This document shows positions 30,001 to 37,581 of a DNA stretch of 37,690 nt, in pieces (within the stretch, counting starts at the first letter, position 1; the number at the start of each line of letters is the position of its first letter). The translations under genes and the position numbers were made by a program. Origin of the DNA: Actinomycetes bacterium (GTDB lineage Bacteria; Actinomycetota; Thermoleophilia; Solirubrobacterales; Solirubrobacteraceae). The stretch is taken from assembly GCA_021792455.1 (NCBI GenBank), contig JAJYUP010000017.1:1-37690 (forward strand). Direction: 5' to 3'. Below the pieces are notes generated by a model, which did no database searches, was not told where the DNA came from, and saw only the letters and a program-made list of their open reading frames with translations.

Positions 30001-31563
30001 CTACACGACGACTGCGACCCCCCCTCGTCGCGGATCGCCGGCACCAAGCAGCATGCCATCGCGGCGCTGCACCGCCTGGACGCCGCCGAAGAACAGGTTG
30101 CGGTCGTGGAAGGCGACGACCTTCCGGCGAGCGCGCAGCCGCGCTCCGACCCTCACTCCCGGCTCGTGGTAGAGAACGCCCTCCTCGACATGGACTCTCG
30201 GCGCATTCACCGCCTCGCGGACGTCGCATCCTGCGTCGAGGAGACCAATGATCGTCTGCAGCAGAGCAGAGCGGATCCTGCTCGATCCCGCGCTTCCAAG
30301 CACGGCCTCGACGCTGTCGCCGCGCATCAGGACAGTGGGCGCCATCATGCTCGGGATCCGCGCTCCCCGCTCGTGGCTGTGAAACCCGAGGGGACTGAGA
30401 TCACGCTCTCCCATCACGTTGTTGAGGTGAATGCCCGTCCCTGGGACGACGACGCCGGACCCCTCGCCGTTGCTCGTCGTCACGCCACAGGCAACACCGT
30501 CGCAGTCGAGCACGGAGATGTGCGTCGTTGCGCCGAGCCGCGAGGAGCGGCCATGCAGCGCGGAGGCGATGAGGCGCGCGAAGAAGCCCTCCGTCCCAAG
30601 GCCGGCGAGGAACTGTGGCGTCCGAGCCGCCTCGGCGGCTTCCATCACGGCGACCACCTGCTCGAGCGTCGGCCGCCTCGCATGGGGCGACCCTGACCGC
30701 CCTCTCACCACCATCGCCCCCCCTGACGGCCGCAAAGGCGAGGTCAGCTCAGGATCGGTCGCACCGTCGAGAAGCGCGAGCGCGTAGCAGAGAAGCGCGC
30801 CGCCCGCCGATGGCGGAGGGTTCGTCAGCACGTCGCGGCCCCGGTAAGCGATACGCACAGGCTCGCGCTCGAGCGCCTCGTAGTCGCGAAGATCCTGCAG
30901 CGCGAGTGCGCCGCCGTGGCTGCCGACCCAGTCGCTGACCGCGGCAGCTATGTCACCTCTGTAGAACGGAGCGGCGCCATCGGAGCCGAGACGTTCCAGC
31001 GAGTCGGCGAGATCAGGGTTGACGAGCTGCTGCCCAACCTCGAGGAGCCTGCCTCCTGGCGCCCAGAGCGCGGCGCACTCAGGAGTCGATCTCAGCAGCT
31101 CCTCGAGGATCCGCGCCACATATGCCTGCTGAGGGTTGAGAGGGACTCCCCTGCGCGCGAGAGACGCGGCATCCTCGGCGAGCTCGGCGAGCGGGATCGT
31201 GCCCCATCGCGCGGCTGCAGCGCAGACCCCCGCCGGCACACCATTCACCCCGCATGAGGCCGCACCTATGTGAAACACCTGAACCGCATCGCCAAAAGAG
31301 ACCTCGACCGCGTCGAGCTCGAGCGAAGAGCCGTCATCGCGCCCGCCTGGAGCCGCGACGAAGAAGTCGAGCAGCACCGTCTCACGCCCGTCGAAGACGA
31401 TCATGTAGCCGCCGGCGCCAAGCCCCGTCAGCAGCGGCTCGGCGACGAACGAGGTAAGCATGCCCGCAACGGCCGCATCGACTGCGTTGCCGCCGCGGCG
31501 CAACGCGGCGGCCGCCGCCTTCGCCGTGAGCTCGTGCCCTGCCGCGACGACCCCGCGCTGCAT
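30001..31563 (-). CDS. ggt: Gamma-glutamyltransferase (Ntn-hydrolase family T3)
   Basis: 520 residues from the ATG at 31563 (MQRGVVAAGHELTA). The enzyme cleaves and transfers the gamma-glutamyl group of glutathione-type substrates; the precursor cuts itself into two subunits. The large-subunit start AAGHELTAKAAAAALRRGGNAVDAAVAGMLT and GLGAGGYMIVFDG are family-typical. The autoprocessing site and catalytic Thr are in LGATTHISVLDCDG. Downstream blocks: TTSNGEGSGVVVPGTGIHLNNVMGE, RIPSMMAPTVLM and GSAGSSRIRSALLQTI. No obvious signal peptide, unlike many periplasmic GGTs. Since actinobacteria often lack glutathione, the substrate may be another gamma-glutamyl compound (inference). No Shine-Dalgarno visible before 31563; an in-frame start at 31632 is possible. 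Confidence 0.94.
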   Translation of the reverse strand: MQRGVVAAGHELTAKAAAAALRRGGNAVDAAVAGMLTSFVAEPLLTGLGAGGYMIVFDGRETVLLDFFVAAPGGRDDGSSLELDAVEVSFGDAVQVFHIGAASCGVNGVPAGVCAAAARWGTIPLAELAEDAASLARRGVPLNPQQAYVARILEELLRSTPECAALWAPGGRLLEVGQQLVNPDLADSLERLGSDGAAPFYRGDIAAAVSDWVGSHGGALALQDLRDYEALEREPVRIAYRGRDVLTNPPPSAGGALLCYALALLDGATDPELTSPLRPSGGAMVVRGRSGSPHARRPTLEQVVAVMEAAEAARTPQFLAGLGTEGFFARLIASALHGRSSRLGATTHISVLDCDGVACGVTTSNGEGSGVVVPGTGIHLNNVMGERDLSPLGFHSHERGARIPSMMAPTVLMRGDSVEAVLGSAGSSRIRSALLQTIIGLLDAGCDVREAVNAPRVHVEEGVLYHEPGVRVGARLRARRKVVAFHDRNLFFGGVQAVQRRDGMLLGAGDPRRGGVAVVV

Positions 31564-31700
31564 GTCGCCGCTGCGCCCACTCGCCCTGACGCGCCCGCCA
31601 CCCTGGCTGAAGCCCTCACGGGGAGGTCTCATGCCACAGCGGATAGCAGACGTGACGGTCGAGGCGAAGCCTGCAAGGCAGTCGAACGGCGACGCGGCTG
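31564..31700. other. Intergenic region upstream of ggt, no gene seen
   Basis: First part of the 337-bp gap between ggt and ftsZ (31564-31900). The remainder is the 80-bp repeat and 40 bp of unique sequence next to the ftsZ stop. No promoter consensus or coding potential was recognised. Confidence 0.4.
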
Positions 31701-31860
31701 TGAAGACGCGAGCGCACGGCCAGCCACGTCGTTGCAGGGGTGAGGACCCCGGCGCAGGGCCGGGCGCGCAAGCGCAGGGCTGAGGACGCGAGCGCAGGGC
31801 CAGCCACGTCGTTGCAGGGCTGATGACCCCGGCGCAGGGCCGGGCGCGCCAGCGCAGGGC
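31701..31860. repeat. 80-bp tandem repeat x2 downstream of ftsZ
   Basis: Two adjacent 80-bp copies, 31701-31780 and 31781-31860, differ at only a few positions. Each contains several smaller GCGCAGGGC motifs and the sequence CCAGCCACGTCGTTGCAGGG. Confidence 0.94.
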
Positions 31861-31900
31861 GCGGGACTGTGCGCCATGGCGCCATCCCTCCGCAGAGGGA

Positions 31901-33451
31901 TCAGCGGCGCGGCAGGAACTCAGGAATGTCGTACTCGTCGACGGCGAGGCCGCGGCGCCTCACATCCCTCCCACCAGACCGCGACTGCTCACGCGTCCTC
32001 CTGACGACCGGCTCGCCAGTCGGCTCGCGCAGATGCCGTGACCGACCAGGGTCGCTGTACCCGGTCGCGACCACCGTCACCCACACCTGATCGTCGAGCT
32101 TCTCATCGATGAGCGCACCAAAGATGATGTTCGCGTCGGGATGCGCAGCCTCAGAAACCGCCTTCGCCGCTTCGTTCACCTCCCACAGCGACAGATCAGC
32201 ACCGCCAGTGATCGACAGCAGAATCGACTTCGCGCCCTCCATCGAGGTTTCGAGCAGCGGCGAGGCGACAGCCTGCAGGGCCGCGTCGATCGCCCTGTTC
32301 TCACCCCTTGCCATCCCGATGCCAAGCAGCGCGTTGCCAGCCTCGCTCATGATCGTTCGAACATCCGCGAAGTCGAGGTTGATCAGCCCTGGCAGGGTCA
32401 CGAGGTCCGATATCCCCTGCACGCCCTGTCGCAGCACGTCATCGGCGACCTTGAAGGCATCGACCATCGAGGTCTGCTTGTCGAGGATCGACAGCAGACG
32501 GTTGTTCGGCACGACGATGAGCGTGTCGACCTCCTCGGCGAGCACGTCTATCCCGCGCGCCGCCTGGTCAGCGCGCCGCGAGCCCTCGAACCCGAACGGC
32601 TTCGTCACTATCGCGACAGTGAGGGCGCCAACCTCTCGGGCGATCCGGGCGACGACCGGCGCCGCCCCCGTGCCTGTGCCGCCACCGGCGCCAGCGGCGA
32701 TGAAGATCATGTCGGAGCCTTTCAGAAGCGCCTTCATCCGGTCGTAATCGTCCATTGCCGCCTGACGCCCAACGTTCGCATCAGAGCCAGACCCGAGACC
32801 CCTCGTCAGCTGCGCGCCGATGTGAACCGTGAGGTCCGCGGTCGACTGCTGCAGAGACTGCATATCCGTGTTGACGGCGATGAACTCGACGCCCGCGACC
32901 TCGGCTTCGACCATCCGGTTGACAGCGTTCGTACCGGCCCCGCCGACGCCGACGACCCTGATGATGGGATGGCCGGCTGCGCGGCTCTCGACTGGCGCCC
33001 GCTCGGCCTCGCGCGCGCGCCGAAACCCCGCCTCGAGGGAGGGCGTGTCGAGCACGTCAGCTGGGATGTCGGCAGAGAACGCCTGCAGCAGCCGCTGCTT
33101 CGGGCTCAGCGGATGACGCTCAGCCGCCTCATCGAGCTCGATCTGCCCATCCCGCTCGCCCAACGAGGGATGCGGCGCCGACCGCGGCCGAGGGGGCGCC
33201 GAACCGCGCACCGACATCTCGGCGGTCGGTGCTCTCTCGCTGCCGCTCGCTTGCGCGTCAGGCCCTGAGGCCCGCTGATCAGCCACCTCGCCGCCACCCG
33301 CGTCTGCTCGAGGCGAGGCGGGCGGCACACCGGCATTCGGACTCGCCGCGGCTGCGTCCTGCTCGTCGGCAGTCGGCCGCCCTTCGGTGCGACGAAACAG
33401 GTCCGCGAGAGGTCCTTCGCGCATGCTCGCGCGCCGTTTAGCGTTGGCCAT
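31901..33451 (-). CDS. ftsZ: Cell division protein FtsZ with long N-terminal extension
   Basis: 516 residues. The tubulin-like GTPase that forms the division ring. The conserved core starts only at residue 162 (IIRVVGVGGAGTNAVNRM). The GTP signature GAGGGTGTGAAP is near 254-265, and the T7 loop is NLDFADVRTIM. The C-terminal peptide DEYDIPEFLPRR is the membrane-anchor/partner-binding tail. The first 160 residues, absent from normal FtsZ, begin MANAKRRASMREGPLADLFRR, continue with an acidic/Pro/Ala linker, and end with a helix-prone part (LSPKQRLLQAFSADIPADVLDTPSLEAGFRRAREAER). The ATG at 33451 has AGGAGGT eight bases upstream within the end of parA, and the two genes overlap by 14 bp, so the long form is probably the real product. 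The gene is outside any visible division/cell-wall cluster. Confidence 0.95.
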   Translation of the reverse strand: MANAKRRASMREGPLADLFRRTEGRPTADEQDAAAASPNAGVPPASPRADAGGGEVADQRASGPDAQASGSERAPTAEMSVRGSAPPRPRSAPHPSLGERDGQIELDEAAERHPLSPKQRLLQAFSADIPADVLDTPSLEAGFRRAREAERAPVESRAAGHPIIRVVGVGGAGTNAVNRMVEAEVAGVEFIAVNTDMQSLQQSTADLTVHIGAQLTRGLGSGSDANVGRQAAMDDYDRMKALLKGSDMIFIAAGAGGGTGTGAAPVVARIAREVGALTVAIVTKPFGFEGSRRADQAARGIDVLAEEVDTLIVVPNNRLLSILDKQTSMVDAFKVADDVLRQGVQGISDLVTLPGLINLDFADVRTIMSEAGNALLGIGMARGENRAIDAALQAVASPLLETSMEGAKSILLSITGGADLSLWEVNEAAKAVSEAAHPDANIIFGALIDEKLDDQVWVTVVATGYSDPGRSRHLREPTGEPVVRRTREQSRSGGRDVRRRGLAVDEYDIPEFLPRR

Positions 33452-34205
33452 GAGCGAGAACCTCCTGTGCGAGCTGCCGGTAGGACTGGGCCGCCATGCC
33501 GTCTGGCTCGTACTTCAGCACGGACATGCCCTTCACGGGCGCCTCTGCGAAACGCACCGTCTTGCGGATCCGCGAGGCGAAGACGCGGTCGCCGAAGTTC
33601 TCTTCGAGGATCTCGATCGCCTCCTTCGCGTGAATCGTGCGCGCGTCGACCAAGGTCGGGAGAATACCCTCGATGTCGACGTCTGGATTCAGATTCTCGC
33701 GAATCATCGCGAGGGTGTTCTGGAGCTGGATCAAGCCGCGCATCGACAGATACTCGCACTGGACGGGCACGATCACCTTGTCAGCCGCGGTGAGAGCATT
33801 GATCGTCAGCAGGCCGAGGCTTGGTGGAGTGTCGATGCAGATGAAGTCGTAGTCATCGAGCACCGGTGCCAACGACTTCTGGAGCGCGCGCTCCCGACCG
33901 ATCATCGTCGACATCGCGATCTCGGCGCCAGCGAGATCTATCGAGGCGCACGCGATGTCTATCTCGCGTTTGCGGATGACCTCCCTGATCGAGGTCCTGT
34001 GGACGAGCACGTCATACATCGACAGCTCCAGGGAATCTGGATCGATCCCCTGGGACATCGTGAGGTTGCCCTGGGGATCCATATCGACGCACAGCACGCG
34101 ATGGCCCTCCTCTGCGAACGCGGCGGCGAGATTCAGCGTCGTGGTTGTCTTCGCCACACCACCCTTCTGGTTGGCGAAAGCGATGACCTTTGCCTTTCCT
34201 TGCAC
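33438..34205 (-). CDS. parA: ParA/Soj-family ATPase, no adjacent parB
   Basis: 255 residues from a GTG at 34205 with GGAG five bases upstream. Deviant Walker A KGGVAKTTTTLNLA (residues 14-27), switch region VDMDPQGNLTMSQGI, Walker B YDFICIDTPPSLGLLTINAL, and the ParA C-terminal block EYLSMRGLIQLQNTL...ILPTLVDART. It lacks an N-terminal DNA-binding domain, like chromosomal Soj. No parB or parS-like site was seen within the window. Its last 14 bp overlap ftsZ, so ParA and FtsZ are co-translated, which points to a role in positioning division or segregating the chromosome in step with it. The divergent neighbour is an ArsA-like ATPase. Confidence 0.93.
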   Translation of the reverse strand: MQGKAKVIAFANQKGGVAKTTTTLNLAAAFAEEGHRVLCVDMDPQGNLTMSQGIDPDSLELSMYDVLVHRTSIREVIRKREIDIACASIDLAGAEIAMSTMIGRERALQKSLAPVLDDYDFICIDTPPSLGLLTINALTAADKVIVPVQCEYLSMRGLIQLQNTLAMIRENLNPDVDIEGILPTLVDARTIHAKEAIEILEENFGDRVFASRIRKTVRFAEAPVKGMSVLKYEPDGMAAQSYRQLAQEVLAHGQR

Positions 34206-34330
34206 GGGAGCTCCGATGCTTGATTTTCGAGACAGCCCTCGCCGCCCTAGTTCGCAGCGCGACTGCCGATTCCTTCCTGAACGTGGGCCTGCCTGAACGC
34301 CGAACCGTCAGGCGCCGTCAGCTCACCGCC

Positions 34331-34336
34331 TACGAT
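34331..34336 (+). promoter_or_regulatory. -10-like element for the ArsA-like gene (possible leaderless transcript)
   Basis: TACGAT ends seven bases before the ATG at 34344, and no Shine-Dalgarno lies between. It has the TANNNT pattern and the same spacing as at meaB and at the methyltransferase gene starting at 28846. Confidence 0.4.
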
Positions 34337-34343
34337 CCATCAG

Positions 34344-35543
34344 ATGCCGGACGGAAAGATCTATACCGCAGATGGGCAGGTCGATGCCACAACAGTCGAG
34401 CGCGGCGCCGCAGACCGAACGCCAGACGCTGCAGAGCGGAGGATCGACGCCAATGGGACCGCCCCGCGCATCTACGTCTGCGCTGGCCCCGGGGGTGTCG
34501 GCAAGACAACCGTCTCAGCCGCCCTCGCGCTTGGCTTTGCAATCTCAGGCAGGCGCGTCGCGGTCGTGACGATCGACCCCGCGAAGAGGCTCGCAACCGC
34601 TCTTGGCCTGAAGGAGCTCAGCGGCGAGCCGCAGCACCTCGACGAGCGTGTCCTCGGATCGCATGGCCTCGAGCTGAGCGGAGAGCTGTGGGCGATGACG
34701 CTCGACGTGAAGAGCACGCTCGACCGGCTCGTCTGTGCGCTCGCACCTGATGTGCGGACGAGCGAGGAGATACTGGGCAACCGGATCTACAAGGAGCTTT
34801 CGGCGGCTGTCGCAGGCTCCCAGGAGCTCTCCGCCGTTGCGAAGCTGCACCAGCTCCACCACGAGGGAGGCTTCGACGTCATCGTCCTCGACACGCCGCC
34901 CTCACGCCACGTGCTCGACTTCCTCGACGCTCCGACACGCCTCGAACGCTTCCTCGGCGGCAAAGCGCTCGGGGTCTTTCTCGCGCCGAGCAGCATCGCG
35001 GCGCGCCTGCTCGGAAGACCTGGCTTTCTGCTCTTCTCGATCTTCGCGCGGATCGCCGGCGTCGACCTGCTCAGCGACCTCACAGACTTCTTCAAGGCGC
35101 TCGCTGGCACGATCGAGGGGCTGAACAGCACGGCTCGGTCGGTCGGAGCGCTCTTGAGAGACCCCTCAACGACGAGCTTCCTGCTCATCACCTCGCCTGA
35201 GCGCGACCCAGTCGCTGAGGTGAGAGCACTCCGCTCCCAGCTCGCTGAGCTTCAGATGCCGTTCGGGCGGCTCGTCGTCAACAGAGTCCACCTCGGTGGA
35301 CTCGAGGGTCACAGCCCAGAGGAGGTGCGATCACTGCTCGCACCGGAGCTCGGTGAGCGGCTCGCTGTGCGTGTAGCTGAGAACCTCGCCGACTTCGACG
35401 TGCTCGTGCAAAGAGACGCAGAGAGCGTCGCCGAGCTCTCAGGTGCGATCGGCGACGGGCTCCCAATCATCATTCCGCACCTGCACGAGGACATCCATGA
35501 CGTCGAGTCGCTTGCGAAGGTCGCAGGCCTCTTGCTGCGCTGA
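34344..35543 (+). CDS. ArsA/Get3-family ATPase
   Basis: 399 residues with a single ATPase domain. After a polar lead of about 40 residues comes the deviant Walker A YVCAGPGGVGKTTVSAALAL (about 44-63), the A-loop VVTIDPAKRLATALGL, the switch II-like VLDTPPSRHVLDFLDAP (about 181-197), and hydrophobic, Met/Leu/Phe-rich helices (RLLGRPGFLLFSIFARIAGVDLL) where Get3 binds tail-anchored membrane helices. The nucleotide-base motif VVNRV is present. No arsenite-binding Cys triad is evident, which makes arsenite export unlikely. Role unknown: these single-domain forms are common in actinobacteria. It diverges from parA-ftsZ and its stop is seven bases from the convergent next gene. Confidence 0.9.
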   Translation: MPDGKIYTADGQVDATTVERGAADRTPDAAERRIDANGTAPRIYVCAGPGGVGKTTVSAALALGFAISGRRVAVVTIDPAKRLATALGLKELSGEPQHLDERVLGSHGLELSGELWAMTLDVKSTLDRLVCALAPDVRTSEEILGNRIYKELSAAVAGSQELSAVAKLHQLHHEGGFDVIVLDTPPSRHVLDFLDAPTRLERFLGGKALGVFLAPSSIAARLLGRPGFLLFSIFARIAGVDLLSDLTDFFKALAGTIEGLNSTARSVGALLRDPSTTSFLLITSPERDPVAEVRALRSQLAELQMPFGRLVVNRVHLGGLEGHSPEEVRSLLAPELGERLAVRVAENLADFDVLVQRDAESVAELSGAIGDGLPIIIPHLHEDIHDVESLAKVAGLLLR

Positions 35544-35550
35544 GCGCCCC

Positions 35551-36990
35551 CTACAGCCCGTTCGCGCGTCTGACCACCCTCGCATCCCGCGCACGTATCG
35601 ATTCGCTCTCGAGTGCCGTCTCAGCCCACTCGGAGGCCGCAGATGCGGATCGCCCCGCGCCGATCCCCGGCTCACGCAGACCTTCGAATGGCCCCTCACA
35701 CTCGTCTGAGTCCTCGTCCCCTGGCTGCCTCACGCGCAGCTCCTCGTCGGCGAGCCCCATCAGGTCCGACGAAAGGTGGCCGCAGACGACATCCCTCAGA
35801 AGGTTTGCAAGCGATCGACTCAGCTCGTGTGCGCGCTTCAACCCTGTTCTGTCGAGTCTCACGCCGCCGTCGATCAGCGCCCGCTCGAGCGCGAGCGCCT
35901 GCATCAGCCTCTCGGCCATTGCATGCCTGTCGCCGGGCTGCGCACACAGAGCGGCCGCCCTCGCAGCGAGGAGGGCCTCGGAGCGACGCTCAGGATCGAG
36001 CAGAGCCTGAAGCGCGAGCACGTGGTCAGTGATCGACTCCTCCTCGCTCATCCGTTCACAGCCCATCTCATACCGTTGCAGGGCCCATGTGAGCGGATCA
36101 GCCGATCGAGACCTCCGCGCAAGCAGATCCCACAGCGCGCGCAACTCGTCCTCGTCCTCTTCTCTGACAACGAGGGTTCCCCGTGGCCGGCCTGGCAGCG
36201 CGAGGGCAAGCGGCTGATGAACGCCCTCCTCACAGCTCACCCACGCGAGCGGGCCAAGCGCAATGCGCCCGTCCCCGAACAGGCGAAGCGTCCGCAGCAG
36301 GTCGCGCAGCAGCTCTCTGCCCCGCTCGACGGTCGCGTCGAACCCATCCTCTTCGCTGAGGATCAGCGAGGCGATGAGGTGTTCAGGCTCCTGCGAGGAT
36401 CTCGCCGCTGGGAACGGCTTCGCCCACAGGGCCTGCTCCGGCAGTCCAGAGAGCGCCTCTCGTCGGGCGAGGCGCAACCCTGCGGCTACCTGAACCTCCG
36501 CAGAGACGATCGCGAGGCCATGCACCGTCGCAACGATCGTGAGAGTCCCCGGCTCGCCCGATGCGGCAAGCGCCACCCGCGCCAGAGCGGCGTCGAGGCG
36601 CTCCCGTCGCAGACGGAAGTCACTCTGGTCGCGGAACAGGTCCTCGACGAAGACACGAAGCGCCTCACTCGCGCGCGTGTGCAGGTGGCTCGTGCGTCGC
36701 GCAGCGGGGACTTCATGCGCGGCCAGATAGCGGTCCAGGCCATCGAACCCGGCGAAAGCCGCAAGCGCGCGCGCGTAGCTCGGCAGCAAGAGCAGACAGG
36801 ACCAGTTCTCCGCGACGAACCGTCCAACGAGAGGCGTGTAGCGGTACAGCGAGGTGCGGCCACGGTGCCCCGCGCCGCTGCTGCAGAGCTCGAATGGGAT
36901 CTCGCCGGTGGCCGCAAGCCGCTGCGCGAGCGCGTCGGCAGCATCCTTCGCGAACGTTTCGATCTGCTGTTCAAGCGCGCGAGAATGCAC
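35551..36990 (-). CDS. Hypothetical protein, mixed alpha/beta with helical C-terminal domain
   Basis: 479 residues from a GTG at 36990. I do not recognise a family with confidence. The N-terminal part has IPFELCSSGAGHRGRTSLYRYTPLVGRFV and NWSCLLLLPSYARALAAFAGFDGLDRYL; the middle has a beta-like section (GTLTIVATVHGLAIVSAEVQVAAGLRL). The C-terminal helical part (about 315-430) reads QRYEMGCERMSEEESITDHVLALQALLDPE and later LALERALIDGGVRL. That pattern recalls ApeA-type HEPN domains (a helix with ITD.VLALEALL, then R.x4.H), but the catalytic-type RxxxxH is not intact, so this is only a suggestion. A disordered acidic tail closes the protein. The gene is probably real given the regular composition and the tight convergent packing with the ArsA-like gene. 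Confidence 0.72.
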   Translation of the reverse strand: MHSRALEQQIETFAKDAADALAQRLAATGEIPFELCSSGAGHRGRTSLYRYTPLVGRFVAENWSCLLLLPSYARALAAFAGFDGLDRYLAAHEVPAARRTSHLHTRASEALRVFVEDLFRDQSDFRLRRERLDAALARVALAASGEPGTLTIVATVHGLAIVSAEVQVAAGLRLARREALSGLPEQALWAKPFPAARSSQEPEHLIASLILSEEDGFDATVERGRELLRDLLRTLRLFGDGRIALGPLAWVSCEEGVHQPLALALPGRPRGTLVVREEDEDELRALWDLLARRSRSADPLTWALQRYEMGCERMSEEESITDHVLALQALLDPERRSEALLAARAAALCAQPGDRHAMAERLMQALALERALIDGGVRLDRTGLKRAHELSRSLANLLRDVVCGHLSSDLMGLADEELRVRQPGDEDSDECEGPFEGLREPGIGAGRSASAASEWAETALESESIRARDARVVRRANGL

Positions 36991-37068
36991 AGCTTGCGTT
37001 TCGCCGCGTCGGTCCTCGTTCCTGCCGCAGATGTCCCTGCAAAGCTGGAATGCGGCGCCGCCGGCTGC

Positions 37069-37443
37069 TCAGGCCGCGAGGGCGGTGGACCGATCGCTGC
37101 GGGAAGCGGAGCTGGCAAGCTCAGTCCGCTCCTCACGGCGCAGCCAACGCTCGCCGAAGGCGCGCATTTCTTCGACGATCGGAACGAGCGCCCTCCCCTT
37201 CTCGGTGAGGGCATACTCGACGCGGGGCGGCATCTCAGGGTAGGTGTGGCGCTCGAGCACGCCCTCCTCCTCCAACGCCCTCAACCTGAGAGACAGCGTT
37301 CGCGGGCTGATCCCGCCAAGCGAGCGCTCGAGCTCGCAGAACCGCGCACGTCCAGCGGCGAGGTCGCGGATGAGCAGAAGCGTCCACTTTCCGCATACGA
37401 GCTCCGCCGTACGGCACACCGGGCAGGGGTTGTCAAAGGTCAT
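37069..37443 (-). CDS. HxlR-family transcriptional regulator with N-terminal Cys residues
   Basis: 124 residues from the ATG at 37443, with GGTAGGG directly upstream; the longer frame to 37551 would read through the operator. The family block is CPVCRTAELVCGKWTLLLIRDLAAGRARFCELERSLGGISPRTLSLRLRALEEEGVLERHTYPEMPPRVEYALTEKGRAL in order: lead helix, recognition helix, wing. Cys7, Cys10 and Cys17 lie in the lead segment, where redox-sensing HxlR members (QorR/HypR type) carry their reactive Cys. It likely represses itself and a target gene in response to quinones, aldehydes or oxidants. A perfectly placed dyad overlaps its ribosome-binding region. Confidence 0.92.
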   Translation of the reverse strand: MTFDNPCPVCRTAELVCGKWTLLLIRDLAAGRARFCELERSLGGISPRTLSLRLRALEEEGVLERHTYPEMPPRVEYALTEKGRALVPIVEEMRAFGERWLRREERTELASSASRSDRSTALAA

Positions 37444-37450
37444 CCCTACC

Positions 37451-37473
37451 TTTACTTTACCAAGTGAAGTGAG
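37451..37473. promoter_or_regulatory. HxlR operator dyad next to the start codon
   Basis: TTTACTTTAC-CAA-GTGAAGTGAG: the two 10-bp arms match as an inverted repeat at 7 of 10 positions, and the mismatches are all pyrimidine exchanges (consensus YTYACTTYAC). It is AT-rich within a GC-rich region and lies eight bases upstream of the HxlR ATG, touching the Shine-Dalgarno. Likely autoregulatory. Confidence 0.6.
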
Positions 37474-37581
37474 GTCGTCCGAGCCTCTGCGGATCGCAGC
37501 GTCGAGCCGGCGCAGACGACGGCGCCCCACCGGCCGCGACGATCTCTGCACAACCGCCGAAGGGGCTGCCCTGAGGTGGCT

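Noticed and set aside
35776-37467. 563-codon plus-strand open frame
   Set aside because: Antisense to the 479-residue protein and HxlR genes; the composition is Arg/Gln-rich with no recognisable domain. The minus-strand frame of the hypothetical protein has a more protein-like pattern.
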